From the NCBI RefSeq assembly GCF_031877795.1, contig NC_133955.1:2418001-2482000 (forward strand): a stretch of 64,000 nucleotides of DNA, in the 5' to 3' direction. The notes under the pieces were generated by a model. That model had not been told where the DNA came from, made no database searches, and saw only the letters and a list, made by a program, of their open reading frames with translations. Of the stretch, positions 1 to 13,900 are shown piece after piece (positions within the stretch are counted from its first letter, which is position 1; each line of letters begins with the position of its first letter). The position numbers and the translations under genes are program-made. The stretch comes from Strix aluco (taxonomy: Eukaryota; Chordata; Aves; Strigiformes; Strigidae).

Positions 1-2356
1 ACTGATGACCCAGTCTGAACTCCTGCTCCAATGGATGAGAGACACCAGACTTGCCCAGGCCCTAAGCAAACAAACAACATCTCTGCAGACTGCCATCTCC
101 GTAACAAGGAGCCAAGCCCAGCACCTGGCATGGAAGGACATTTGGTAACTAGAGCTCAGTCTTGGTTCTACCCGACGACAAGGCCACACTCTAGGAACAG
201 TCCATAAGGAGCTGATGCCAGCAGGACTGGCAGCTAAGAAGCATTGCCACTACTGTGATTGACAGATGTGAAATTTCTAAGTTAAATAACCCACATTTGG
301 GTTAAACAACTCAAAAGGCATTTTTGCAGACTAGTCCTTGCTCAGTTAAAGCAAATCTTACCCAAGTGAACCTGCCTGGGAATACCCCTGTATCACACTG
401 ACTGCTGCGCACCTTCCACCCACTCCCTTCTATCAGACCAGAGCGCTAGCGTGGCACAGCAGCTGGAGCTTGAATATTTAAAACCAAAACAAACAGAAGA
501 GAGTCAATTGTAGTCTGAAGCTTCAGAGACATATGCACACTGGTACACCAGTGATCAGATGAAAAGTACCGAGCGGCTCATGTATCAAAACTGACTATTA
601 TCCAAGTTGCTTAAATACTGAAGAACATCCCAGGGGAATTCTGCAAGTCCTGTAAAACTGCTACAGAAAATTTCCATCTTGGGAAATTCCACCATCCAGA
701 GCCACCCTTCCGCAGCACAAGGGAAATCCAGCACAACCCCAGAATGGCACCAACAGTTTTGAAACTCCTGCAGCTTTACACCAATACGTTACTGTGCTAA
801 ATAAAACACAGTCATACTATAGCAGCAGTGTGTTTCTCTGTGAAAGAAATTTTAAATTAGGTGCTGACTTTATGTTGATTTTCCAGCTGGCAAAAGGGAG
901 GAACATAGCTGCTAAGAGACTCAAGGTCACAGACAAATTCCACATCTCATTTGAGAGTTAGCTAGCTCCTGGCTTTCAGCCCCTTTGGTTTAAGTCACTG
1001 GAGCTTTTATTTGAACTTACAGGGTGGCCATAAAATACACAAGAGTGAGACAATGTCAGCTTTCCACGAGATCTGTTTATCATTATAACAATTAACACCA
1101 AGGAGTAGCTGTCCAGAACTCAGTCACCCTGGAAACAGTGAATGAAGCCTTCATTGAGGAGTGCCGGATATACAACCCTTCACTGAAAGTCCATGGGACC
1201 AACACCTCAAATTCAGGGCTATTACATTTCTGTTCCACATAAGCTGTGTTAGATTACTGTTCTTGGGCATGGTACAGGCACAGACAGCTTATAACTCAAT
1301 TATAAGCTCTAATGAATGAATACAAATAGGAAACATGGAGAACAAAAAAAAATTACTAGAGCTAGATAAGAAACAGCTCTTACACAGCAAGTCATGCCAC
1401 TTAAAACTATGAAATTAAGGATCAAGATAGAACATAGAATCATAGAATGGTTTGGGTTGGAAGGGACCTTAAAGATCATCCAGTTCCACCCCCCCTTCCA
1501 CTAGGCCAAGTTGCCCAAAGCCCCGTCCAACCTGGCCTTGAACCCTTCCAGGGAGGGGGCAGCCACAGCTTCTCTGGGCAACCTGTGCCAGTGTCTCACC
1601 ACCCTCACAGGGAAGAATTTCTTCCTTAGATATAAGGATGAACACTTCCAGAAGGGATTTTAACGTGGCAATAGAGTAACCTTGCTGCTCTTTATGGGCA
1701 GCTCCCCCCACACTTAAGAAGAAAGCTTTATTGTCAGAAACCTTAATTTGACCTTACCTGTACAAATATTAATGCTTTATTGCCAGGAAACACTACATTG
1801 GGCAAGTTTATCTTCATAAGCAGCTTGTTAGTACCAGAGCGGTAGAAGCAGAACTGCTATGTGTTGGAATCCCTCTGTCACTGCCAGTGGCTGCAGGAGC
1901 AGTAGCATTAAGGGCAAGGGCACAGTGAGATAGAGATGGACACTGCATTTTTCCACTAGACTGGTCATGTAAACCGTCGGGGCGTTTGTGATTGTCATAC
2001 AGCATGTACTGTTACTCTGTAGGCTGAAATTGTACTTTTATCCCCTAACACTGTTCTACTTGCTAGTCCTAAAATTGTAACGCTAATAGTGAAAATTAAA
2101 CCTTCTAATTGATGTCTCAGTCTCTGAAAAGCTTTCATCACTTTAAAGGCCTAGAGGTATGAAAGGGAATCTTCCAGTCCCTACGTATTTCTGGGTGAAC
2201 TACTATAGCTGGGCACATAGATCTATGGAGCCTTTTGAGAAACAGCAGTCTGAAAATCTCAGTATGAAACAAATTTCTCTCACCTATAAAGCTAGATGTG
2301 TTCCTTACAAAAACCAGCCCTAATTCAGTGCATCAGCCTTGGGAAGGAGCTCCTAC
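1..2356 (-). other. PPP1R12B: PPP1R12B intron 4 (partial)
   Basis: Begins with a GT donor at 2356-2355 and runs off the window. I searched it by eye for the next ankyrin exon (the family continues with LLIQAGYELN...) and did not find it, so the intron is at least 2.36 kb. It contains one CR1 fragment at about 1433-1632. The rest looks like unique, AT-rich sequence with no feature I can support. Confidence 0.85.
1433..1632 (-). mobile_element. CR1 LINE 3' end
   Basis: Starts with two copies of the octamer CATAGAAT (reverse complement of ATTCTATG), then the standard CR1 tail (GGTTTGGGTTGGAAGGGACC) and the region matching GGCAACCTGTGCCAGTG. The 3' end is at the left, so the element is on the minus strand. 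It is truncated at its 5' side (right end), where similarity fades after about 1632. It lies in PPP1R12B intron 4 in the same orientation as the gene. Confidence 0.92.
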
Positions 2357-2516
2357 CTCATGACTTCAGAATAGCCCTTTGCCGCAGCAACATGAAGAGC
2401 CGTGGCTCCCGTTCGAGGTTGCTTTATATCTTCAATTCTCCCACTGTTCAGCCACTGTCGGGCGTCCTGTAGCATTTGCTGCTCCTCTTCTTTTCTCGCC
2501 AGGTCAAGGTCTACAC
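2357..2516 (-). CDS. PPP1R12B: PPP1R12B coding exon 4
   Basis: 160 bp found by following phase 1 out of exon 3. The acceptor is CTTAG|GTGTAGACC and the donor ATGAG|GTAGGA, leaving two bases of an Arg codon. It encodes [20 protein letters not shown], then WLNSGRIED and [17 protein letters not shown]. The [18 protein letters not shown] linker and the next ankyrin repeat are hallmarks of MYPT proteins. No open frame above the usual size threshold marks it. The following exon lies beyond the left edge. Confidence 0.93.
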
Positions 2517-4913
2517 CTAAGCACAGAAGAAGAGATTATTAAGTGAAAGCTCTCATTAACATGTTAAAACTTACCCTACGTTTCATTTGCTGTACAATAT
2601 TAGTAACCTCTTTATAATCTTCCACAAAAATCAGCAAAAGCATTTTTTAGGAGTTGGGAGAACTACTGCATCACTGACAAAGACTTCAAAAGCTGTCTGA
2701 CTTTAAAAAAAACAATCTGAAAGTTAGCCACTTGTTGCAAGCCAGCCTAACTATTAGCTCGACCATGAACCAACTAGATTGAAATAACCAAGTCATGAAC
2801 AGCAGACTGAAAAACTGTATTAAATAATAGTGTGAGTATAATCCACAGTGAAGATCTGAAGAGCAGCACAACCCCAACTGTACGGTCACTTAAAAGTCAG
2901 TATGATTTGCAAGCTGCATGTACGGAGATCTCTGTACTGCACCAGAGCCATTCATGCCAGGCACACCGAAATATTTATTTAGTTAATTCCACTGAGCAGC
3001 AAACCTCTAGATTCTGACAAAATACAATTCTAAATCATTTTGGGGATAGAAGGCAAAAAAAAAAAAAAATCTAATCTGATGGCTTAAGAGATCTGCTTTA
3101 GATGAAGTCAGATCAAGTGAGTCCATCCATACACAGCTGGTGTAACAGAGACATGGTCTAGGGGCTTTCTCAGAGGGACAAGTTTCCCACTCTAGGAAAC
3201 AACTGGTACTACATGGAGAGGCCAGGTGGGTCTGGCTGATGAAACCAACAGAAGCAAAACTATCTCAACCTTGTATTTGTAAGTGGAGTTTTCATGATAA
3301 TGAGGTCACGTAAAGATGACACATTAGAAGTACAATACAGCTCCATGCAACACTAATCAGACTAGAGCTTGCTGACGCAGGGAAAAATATGAGGGAGAAG
3401 ATGACAAATCTCAAAAATCAAGAAGGGTGTTGAAGAGCAACTGTCCCTATGGATTAGTTCTTTCAGTATAAGAACAACGTGATTCCCAACTAAATTATGG
3501 GGCATTAGGTTTAAAACAGAACAAAAGAAAGCACTGATCAACTCAAGTCTGAACTGTGAAACCCACTACCACAGGATGTTGCAAAAATTAGAAATAAAAC
3601 TGGCCTCAGAACAAGGATTAGACAAATTTGTACTTATTAAACATAATGCTATGCATGCCAGAAGTTCCCAAGGACTGCACAAGTTCATGAAACAGAAAGC
3701 CACAGGGGATTCAGGAGTACACAGAAAGTCCATCTGGCTCAGGAATTCCTTGAGGCACGGTGACTGGAGGCTGGGAAAATGTTTGGGAAGGGAATCATCC
3801 ACACTTGTCCTGTTAGAGTCTGCAGCAGACATCTGCTTTTAGCTACCATTGAAGACAGGCTACAGAGCTGAATGGACATTTATTTAAAGTTTATAACACA
3901 TTTACTCCAGCAGTTATGATCCTTTTAAACTGTGTCAATGGGAAGCTTCTCAGTGGAGACAGATGGTTGTTTCAGGGCATCTTAGCAGGATGCCGCTAAT
4001 GTGGTGAAGCAATGAAAAAGCCAAGCAGAATCCCAAGAAGTGTCAGGCAAAATATCTGCAGCTGAGGCAGAATTACATGAAGAGTTGTCTACAGTCAGCG
4101 TTTGTTTTACTGGGTGTCCAAACCATGCCTGTCTCCTCTCTGCAGTCAGGCTTCCTTGGATGCCCAGAAAGATACAGGTCCTTTCTTTACATCAGTGTAA
4201 CTTGTCTCTCTTTAAAGTAGATATCAGGAACTGTACGTGGTAATAACATGGTTGAAACCTTACAGGGCATGGTGTGGACAGCCCAGTAAAACAAATGCTG
4301 ACTGTAGACACAATTCTTCTTTTTAAATACGTGAGTAGACTAAATATAAGGGAGAAGGGCTATTTAAGCTTATTTCAATGTGGAGGGGATAGAGGAACAA
4401 AATAAGAATAACCTTGTCACAAATACTAGACTAGAAAGTGAAAAGTTTCTATTTACCAGAAGGTACATGATCCTGCATCAATTTTCCAAGAGCAACAGTA
4501 ACACAAATACCAACTAGCTCTCAGGTGGACAGCTACACACTCACCAGCGGAGCAGTAACACAGTTGACAAAGTAGCAAGGGATGGATCTCTTCCTAATTA
4601 CACCTGAAAATAGCTTCAAAAACAAAGTAACCACGGCCAAGCAGAACACATCTGCTAGAGGGCCGGATTCAATCCAACATACAAACCACCTCAACTCCAA
4701 CCTGCAGTCATATAATAATCTGGACTGGGAAAAAAAAAAAAAAAATCTCAGGGGTCTCTAGCCCAAATCCCTGCTCAAAGGACGGTAACTTCAAACCCAG
4801 AGCAGGCTGCTCAGAGCTGAATGCAGCCGAGTTTTGGCTACCTCCAATGATGGAGATCCCACAAGTTTCTTGGGTCCCTGTTTTAGAACTTTCCTGGGAA
4901 ACATTTTTCCCCA

Positions 4914-4944
<31 letters not shown>

Positions 4945-7900
4945 GCAGTCAGAATGCCTCTTGCTCAAACCTATGACTTTTTCCTCTCATCACATCACTG
5001 TGCAGCTTGGGAGAGTCTGGCTCCACTGCCTCTATAGCCTCCCTCAAGGACAGCAATTAGATCCCCCCGTCTCTTCTCAAGGATAAATACCCAGTTCATA
5101 CATATCCAACATGGATAGTTTGGTCTGTGTCAGCTCAGTTGCTCAGTTCATCACTCCCCTCACAGCTGAGATAAACACATCCTTCAAAAACATTCCTGAT
5201 GAACTTCACAGATAGTGTTTAAACTTCTTACATGCATGTACAGATACCTCACCACTCACAGATTAATTTCATGAGTATGAAGAAAATCTGACACTGGTGA
5301 AGCATTTCTTAATTATAAAATAAATGATGCTTTCCAAGATGTTTCTTCTACCAGTGATGCTTTTGCAGGGACAGCACAGAGAGCAGTGCCTCAGACAGGC
5401 ACACCTGATGAGAAAGGGGAAATGGCAGAGCAGATGGGCTGCAGAAGTTGTCTCGGGAAGGACTGGGATAAAGCAGGTCACTCCAGGCCAGGAGTACTCA
5501 TTTCCCGGTCCCTACTCTTGGCAGGGCTGTAAAAATTTCGCTTCTGTATTATCAAGTTTTAGTGAAACAAGACCTTTCACTGATACCAGAGGTCAGAATG
5601 AAATCTCACTTCCCAAGCAAACAGATCTAATGAATCAGCTTTCAGTACTGTGGTGTCTTGCTTTGAAGAATCCTACTTAGGACAGAGAGACACCACAAAC
5701 CTCCTGCATCTGTTCCACTGTTCTGCTACCAAAGCAACATTTGTCTGCTGCCTCTTGGGCCAGATTTCAGATCTCTTCACCTATAGACAGTAAGCCAACA
5801 GAATGTTCTATAAGAAGCTCTTAGAGGTCTAACTCTCACATATTCAATCCCACTACTGATTTACCTTGTTTCTTCACTTGTTCCAGAAGCAGGTCCTTCA
5901 TGGCTGCCTCCTCTGCGATGTCAGACGGGACTTCACCTTCGCTGTTCACAGCAGCCACATTGGCTCCATGACTAATTAAGTACCTACATGAATAAGACCC
6001 AGAGCAACGTATTAGACCTTGTGTGCAGGCTTCAGTGCAACTTAACAGCAAATCAAGTAGCAGAACAAAATATTTGGCTTTCTCATTCAAGTTCAATTAC
6101 CAAATGAGTATCTTATTCTTATCAAATTTTTAGATTAAAAAAGTTCATTGTTAAATACAAGGTCCCTGGTCAGTGGCTCATTTTGTTTCTCTATAGTCAC
6201 TCAAATACCCCTACCTAGTGCTTGCACTAACCTGATAGATCATGCCTTTTTTTTTTTTTAGGGAAGTAATTGGAAAAAAAAAAAGGTAAGCCTTCAATTT
6301 TTTAATTTGTCTTTTTATAACTATACCAGAAGTTCATTCAAGAACAATTAATATCTTCTTTGGCTTGTACATCTTGTAACCAGTAAAAAACTGGGAAGTA
6401 AAAAAGTATCTGTTTTAACACACAGATCTAGGAGGGTGAAGTAGAAGAAATTTTTGCTTGGTTTTATTATAAAATTTATTTTCAATGCCTTTGAGAAACA
6501 GGTACCAGTATTCAAATTTTGGTAACTTTTTAGTAGCTGTGGTGGACTAAATAAGCATGGTATGACTGGTAAAGAATAGTAATATATTTCATTTGAAGAA
6601 CTAGTATTTGGGAAGAAGGAAAAAACAAACTGATAAAGGATCATCCATAGAGCTAAGAATTGTTCCAGGAGTACAACACACAGAAATAGATGAGCCACAA
6701 AAGATATTATTTTGGTTAGAATATATTGTGGAGGACTATCTTGGGAAATACTATCATTCTCCCTTATTCTTCTAACCGACAACAGAGCCTTTATCTCAGA
6801 AAAATTATTTCACTTGTGAAACTACCATTTATGCTTGTCCATTCTTTGGTTCCAGTTATTCTAGCACTCGAGGTCATATATTTGAGCAACTCTCAAAGTC
6901 TCAGAGTTGGTGCGCAACAAGTAGTCTGGTATCAGTACGTTCTCTAGGACAAACAGACTGTTAGCCCTTTGTGAGCATAATGAATGCTCAGATCAGGTGC
7001 AGAATGCTATTTCAAACCCTGGAATCAGAAACTGTGCCAAGAAGAGTCAAATCTTTGTTGGGAGTCACTTATAGCAGGTTACTGCTTTGCTTTAAACACC
7101 CACTGAGCAAAACTCTGTTATACTTACCGTCTCTTCTTTCGTATGTTTGTACTCACTAGATTATCTAATCTGAGGCAGGTCACAGAATTTCACTCAGTTA
7201 TGTCCAAACTGAGCCCAATACCTTGTGTTGTAAACAAAACAACAAAATACAACAAGACAATGCTCTAATTGTGAGTTAAGTAACAAGCAGTTACTTTTAT
7301 CTACTGCTCCATCTTTTGTCAGACAGTATATAAGAAACAAACATAAGATCTGAATTTAAAGAAAAAGAAACTATTCTGTTGGTATATTGGTGACTGTGGA
7401 GCCCAGAACATTGCATTTCTTTCTTGAAAGTCTCCACACAACCTCTGTACTGCTCACACAGGCCTGTCCATGGTAAGAAAATGTAGCTTTGCAAAGCCTC
7501 AGCACAAGGGTAAGCATTGGTGTGGTCCCTCTTAGAACTGGTTTCTAGTATGCCATGTATCTGCTGTTTGGGGTTTACACCAGAATAGCTATATGCATGT
7601 AATTACACTAACATGCATTTTGTACAGAGGCAAAATTATTTTCAGCTAGAGAAATAATATCCGAAATTGCTGTTGGGCAACACTTAAAATTCTACACGGG
7701 CTCCCCATGATGGAAGCGCCCAGCAGAGACAGTCAGCAGCAGCAGAGCTGTGCTTCACCACGTGTCTCTGTACTAGCGTGCCTGCCTGCCAGCCACCGTG
7801 CTTCCCTGTTGCTTGGCACTTCAGCTGAAGTATCTAATGAATCATAAGTCACTGTAATGGGATCAGCAGAAGGCAACCAGTTGCAGGCTCTACTTTAATC

Positions 7901-10900
7901 CTCACAAATTAAGAACTCAAGAACAGGAGAAATGCATCTATTTACAGCATTTCTATTCCAGGCGTTGTATAAGTCTCAGAGCATCAATCACCTGTGTACC
8001 TGCTCCAAAGAGGAAGACGTGGAAAGTGTTATAAATACTCAGAATAGCCTGAAACTCACTCACTCTGCTATGTTCAGATAGCCACACGATGCCACTGCAT
8101 GAAGAGGGGTCCAGCCCTCGTTATCTTGCTGGTTCACATTGGCTCCATTTTCTACAAGGAACTTCACCATGTCCAGGTTCTCATCTATACAGGCCTGAGG
8201 GAGACAGGGAAGGGGGACATCCGGGGGAGGGAAGGATTGAAGAGAAAAGGAAAGGGAGGGGAAGAAAAAATATGTTGGTGTTAAATTCATGTACAACCTC
8301 CATTTGCAGTTTCTGGGCAGCAGGTAACTCCTAGGCTGAGTTTCCCACACTGAGCCAGCACACCTGAAAGCTTAAGGTAGCTTGAAGTTGGGAACTAAAA
8401 TAAATGAATTTCAGAACTTTCAAAAATTAATTGTAACTTGGAGAGTCCCCAGGTGGACCACCTCTAAATTTGCTCAAGCTTTACTTCTCATCAACTGGTT
8501 TGTTTCCTTCCTCTCTCCCACACTGTTATCTCCTTGGAGCAGGGATGCACTGTAAAACGCTATATCTGTATTAGTTTTAGGTATGGCATCAAATTCCTCT
8601 AAGCAAGACAAGCTATGTTTTTATTTAGATTATGTCGTTCCCTCAAAATGTCAAGGAAATAACGTCATAACAACAAACAAAACGAGGTATCACTAGCAGT
8701 AGGGATGAGCAGGGAAAGCACGAGCTCAAGAAGCCAGACTAAAGCAGACCATCTGTACACTGGATGTTGCCCTTTACAGACATAATCATAGCAAAAGCAG
8801 AATTACAGAGAAGTGAGAAACTTCTTTATTCAGCAGTATTTATTTGTTTTCCTGAGTATAGCAAAGGACAACTTTCCCTGTTAGCTGTTCTGACCCTGTG
8901 AGCTATTGAAGGGAATGACAACCTTTTATTAGCCACTGTATTAATTCCAGAGCCTGCATTTACAGAGACCTGCTAGCTTTGAAGTTGCCAGGAGAAAACC
9001 TAGCTAGATTTTCAAGTCTCAGCACTTCTGTCGGGTGGAATTCCTCCTTCCTCAAATTCCCAGCTACAGCACGTTCTACACTGCATTTACAGTTCACCGG
9101 AGGCTGCTATTTAAGGATGAGCTGGCAATTTAATACATACATCCAAGTGCCTTGGCTGAGAAGCACCAGGCATGACTAGGAGGCCAAAGGACTGGCTTTT
9201 ACTGTATGTCCATCCACAGGCAGAAACCTAGGTCCTCATTAGTGGAGAGGGAATCAGCTTGGTCAAAATTCCTCCAGTATCACAGTACTCAATTCTTTTA
9301 TATAGGTTGATGTGGGCACATCTATCAGTTACTGCAGTCAGATGACTTGCAGATGATCATTCTACTAAAACAAGCAACAACTGACTATCCATTCTGATCC
9401 TAGCAAGTAATGAAAAGGAGGAAATTGTCTTTAACCAAACACCACCACCCCTGTCCCCAAAAGAAACAATCCCATATTATCTAACACATTCATCTACGCT
9501 GCATTGCTTATTTCAAAGGAGGGGAATGCCCTACACCAGGACATCCAACTCTTGTTATTTCTACAGCAAGTATAAATCCTAAACTAGCCTTTTACCCTGC
9601 AAACAACCTCCTGTATTTGCTTGGTTCACAAGTAGCCATGAAAAAGGCTACTTGTGAACTTTAAAAGCAAAAGCTTTTACACCTCTAAGGAAGCATGCTC
9701 CAGAAAACTAACTCCCAGTACAGCTACTTGGCAAACGCTGGAAAACGCAGGGTACATCCTCTGGTGCTAGGACAGGATGCTCCGGGAGCAGATTCAAGCA
9801 CCCAAGTCCAAACTATGCCTAAGCTGAAGTGTTAGCATGTTTCCTTGCTCTGGTTCAGACTGGTTTAATCTTCCTCTTTGCCAGAAAAGCACAAGCATAA
9901 TTCTAGAAGTAGTTTACTTCAGGGACTGCTCCAAACCCAGAATGGATGAGACTGCCCCTGGGCTGGCTCTGTCCACCCTGCCCAGTCCATCAACATTCTT
10001 CCACCCCCAGGCACAAAACAGCTTCTTCCTGTAAACCCAGCTCTGGAAGACTTCCCTTAGATTATTTCAGACACTAGAACTAGCAAAAAGCCAACAACCC
10101 AAACCAAAAATATCAGGGACTGAAGAGCATCACAGTGAGGTCAGAGGAGTCCCAGGTCCAAGCACAATGGTTAGGTCTGAGCAAAGTGGATGCAAACCAG
10201 GTTCTACCACCAGCCTCAGGAATAAGGTTTGTTTCTTGTCCTCCTTATTTAGATCATCTGGTCCAACCCCCTACACAAAGCAGAGCTAAATCTGATGTTA
10301 GATCAGGTTGCTCAGGGCCTGCTCCAGCCAGTTTTTACTGTCTGCAAGGATGGAGACTCCACAGCCAGTCTGGGCTCTGTCCCAGAGCTTCACCATCCTC
10401 TCAGGAGTAATTTTTCTTACTCTCTAATCAGGATTTTTCTTGCTGCAATTTATGCCTCCTGCTACAGTAATACAGATGTAACCTCTAAGTCTCAGCAGGT
10501 GATGAGAGCAGGAAACACAAGCCGAATATTCCTTCTGTACAGGGAAACAAATGTGTGCCCAATATGTACGTGATTAATTTTAATACATAATCTAGAAGGG
10601 ATACACTCCTGATTTCCATAATCCTGCAGACTATGCAAACAAATCCGTTAGTGGCTTATGTCCCTAACGAGGCATTCAAATGCAGTAGGAAAGTAAAGGC
10701 AATGCACACAGAGATGGACAAGGATACACAGAGGAACATAATAATCCCTTTTCAGTTCAAGGAGCAATTTTTTGGGAATTCAAGTCTGAGCCTGCAAAAT
10801 TCAGAGCTAATCTGTATTTTATTGCCACCCATATTTATTGTGATATACTTCAAGCTTTCCCCCAGTACTCCTCAAATAAATCACACTTACAATCTAATTG

Positions 10901-13900
10901 ATGAGTTATTTACATTTTGACCTGGGAACACAACCACTGCATATCACTTTTTAAATAAAACTGACTTCATCTAAAAGTGTATTGCTCCAAGAATAGCCAA
11001 GACAAGTTCACCCACGCAGTGGTTTCTTTTGAGCACAATCACTTCTGGCTGACTAAAGAATTATAGCCTTGAAGAATTTTATCAGCATGGCTCTGACAAA
11101 GCAGTGAGGTAGATGTTTCATGCCTATGCATACCTACCGCTCTGCTGTATTTGTTTGAGTATTACCTGCAGTTTGAGTGTAAATCTAATTTTAGACTCAA
11201 GAATGTCTCTATATTGTGAGCTTTGTATGTATTTGATAGAGAATTATATTTACATTGTTTATCGTTTAAACCACCCAAATACACCCACTACATCTGCACA
11301 TACTAGGAATGGGCCAAGAGAAAAGACCAGTTCTTGCTCAAGCCACTGGATATACTGGACTCTAAAATTAAATAAGTGTTTAGATGCATAAAAAGAGCCC
11401 CCGTGGCCCCTTCATTTAAATTTTCGCCCGTTATTGGCCGCGCTGTTGTACTGGTCCCCGTCTCGCATGGTTCCTATGGAATGCATGCTAGAAACAGGAG
11501 GGATAATGGGATCAACCCCCACCTGTTCCTACACAGAAGTCTGCAGAAATTTGACTCGCCTGGCTTCTGAAGAGATAAAACGATGACAAAGTGACAAAGC
11601 GACATGGGTGCTGACAACAGGAGGCATTCGCTCGCTTCCCCGAGGGAACCATAACACATTTCATGCTTGTTGTCTGCATTTGCCACAAAGATAAAAGTCA
11701 AGCACAAAGGTGTATTAAACCCTTAATGGATGTATTCTTTAATAGATCCATTAAGAATGTATTCTTTAATACCTAAGCAATTTATTCTTTAACATTTAAG
11801 AAAAATAACCCTCACTCCACCCTTCTACATTTATGTATCACAAAAAACTGCTCTACAGGTTATGTGATCAAGCAATGTGACACTGCTTGGCAAATATTTA
11901 TTTAAATATTAGTTAGTGACACGTAAGAATAGAAATGAGCACACGGTTGAGTAACACAAACGTTGTTTTAAACAACTTGAGGCTGCGTTAACATTAGCCG
12001 GTATGACTTCTGGCCTGCCTCAAATATCAAAATGCAAGAATTCTTTGCATTTTTGTAATATTACATAATACTAATTCTATTGGCCAAGATTTTAAGATGT
12101 GGAGGAGTTTCAGAAAATGGCATTCGACAAACAGAGGTACTGAATAACCCCGGTTCAGTGCTGATAATCTCACCATTGTCTCATGTAAGAAACTATCTGC
12201 CATAGGATTATTTGCATAATTTTTTAGTCAGACACCCTAAAAAATACACTGCTTGTATCTTAACATGCCATAACGTATTTAACACATTTTCACAGAATCA
12301 CAGAATCACCTAGGTTGGAAAGGACCTTGAAGATCATCTAGTCCAACCATTAACCTAGCATTGGCAGTTTCCAACTACACCAGATCCCTCAGCGCTGGGT
12401 CAACCCGACTCTTAAACACCTCCAGGGATGGGGACTCCCCCCCTGCCCTGGGCAGCCCATTCCAACGCCCAACAACCCCTTCTGCAAAGAAATACTTCCT
12501 AATATCTAGTCTAAACCTTCCCTGGTGCAAATTGAGGCCATTACCTCTTGTCTTATCGCTCATTACTTGGTTAAAGAGGCTCATCCCCCCTCTCTGCACC
12601 CTCCTTTCAGGGAGTTGCAGAGGGCCATGAGGTCTCCCCTCAGCCTCCTCTTCTCCACACTAAACCCCCCCAGTTCCCTCAGCCGCTCCCCATCAGACCT
12701 GTGCTCCAGACCCTGCACCAGCTCCGTTGCCCTTCTCTGGACACGCTCGAGTCATTCAATGGCCTTTTTGGAGTGAGGGGCCCAAAACTGAACCCACTCA
12801 TCAAGGGGCGGCCTCACCAGTGCCGAGCACAGGGGTCAGATCCCTTCCCTGTCCCTGCTGGCCACGCTAGTGCTGATACAAGCCAGGATGCCATTGGCCT
12901 TCTTGGCCACCTGGGCACACTGCTGGCTCCTGTTCAGCCGGCTGTCCATCCCCCCCAGGTCCCTCTCTGACTGGCAGCTCTCCAGCCACTCCTCCCCAAG
13001 CCTGTAGCGCTGCTGGGGGTTGTTGTGGCCCAAGGGCAGCACCCGGCATTTGGCCTTAGTGAAACTCCTCCAGTTGGGCTCAGCCCATCGCTCCAGCCTG
13101 GCCAGGTCTCTCTGCAGAGCCTCCCTACCCTCGAGCCGATCAACACTCCTACCCAACTTGGGTTTTTTTAGAGCAATAACTATGAGGCCAACAATTGGGA
13201 TGAGTAAAATCAGTAATTTCTAAAGATTTCCTATACTTTAACAATTTTAGAAAACATATATAAACGTTATGACTGATTAAATAACAGCTTTGTTGCAATG
13301 TATTTGTGTATACTTTTAACGTATCAACTGATTAACACTTACATGTTATCACAGAATTCAAACTTGCACACGCATTAATGATATTGTTTCATACATGACA
13401 TAATTTTACCAAGCTATAAACTAAAGAACAGAAATTCTCACTGTGTAGAAGTACTCAGGGCACACACATGCCCATCTAAAATTTCTGAGAGCCCTGACTG
13501 CTGATACACCTCCCAAAAATCTCTGCTGCATATTTTATTGTGCATATCTGCCAAAATTAAGCACTGCAAAACATCACATAAGAAAAACGCATTCACTGAG
13601 ATTCAAGTAAAGTTCAGCTTCTGGCAAAGCAAAATGGGTTACCTGAGGTTACTGGAGGAAGGAGGAGAGGACAAAGAGGAAGTAAAAGGGGTAGATGTGT
13701 CCACCTTTAAGTACTATTAATCCTCCAACCTTAAATTTAGGAGAGTGGATAAATTTAGTAACCGGAGAGGATCTATCGCTATGCAAAGTTCTCCTCTTTT
13801 ATTTGATACAGTGTTCCTTGGGAACTTTATAATAACAACTATGTTGGTCAGCAATATTACAAAGCAGACACCTGCCCCTCCAACCCCCAAAGGAAGAAAA

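Larger units (their letters stand above)
2517..5864 (-). other. PPP1R12B: PPP1R12B intron 3
   Basis: 3,348 bp between exons 3 and 4, with a GT donor at 5864-5863 and an AG acceptor at 2518-2517. It holds an A-run at about 3056-3069, an old CR1-like piece near 3.4-3.7 kb and a CR1 3' end at about 4.75-5.1 kb with a TG/TA microsatellite inside it. Short open frames on both strands have no coding look. Confidence 0.85.
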
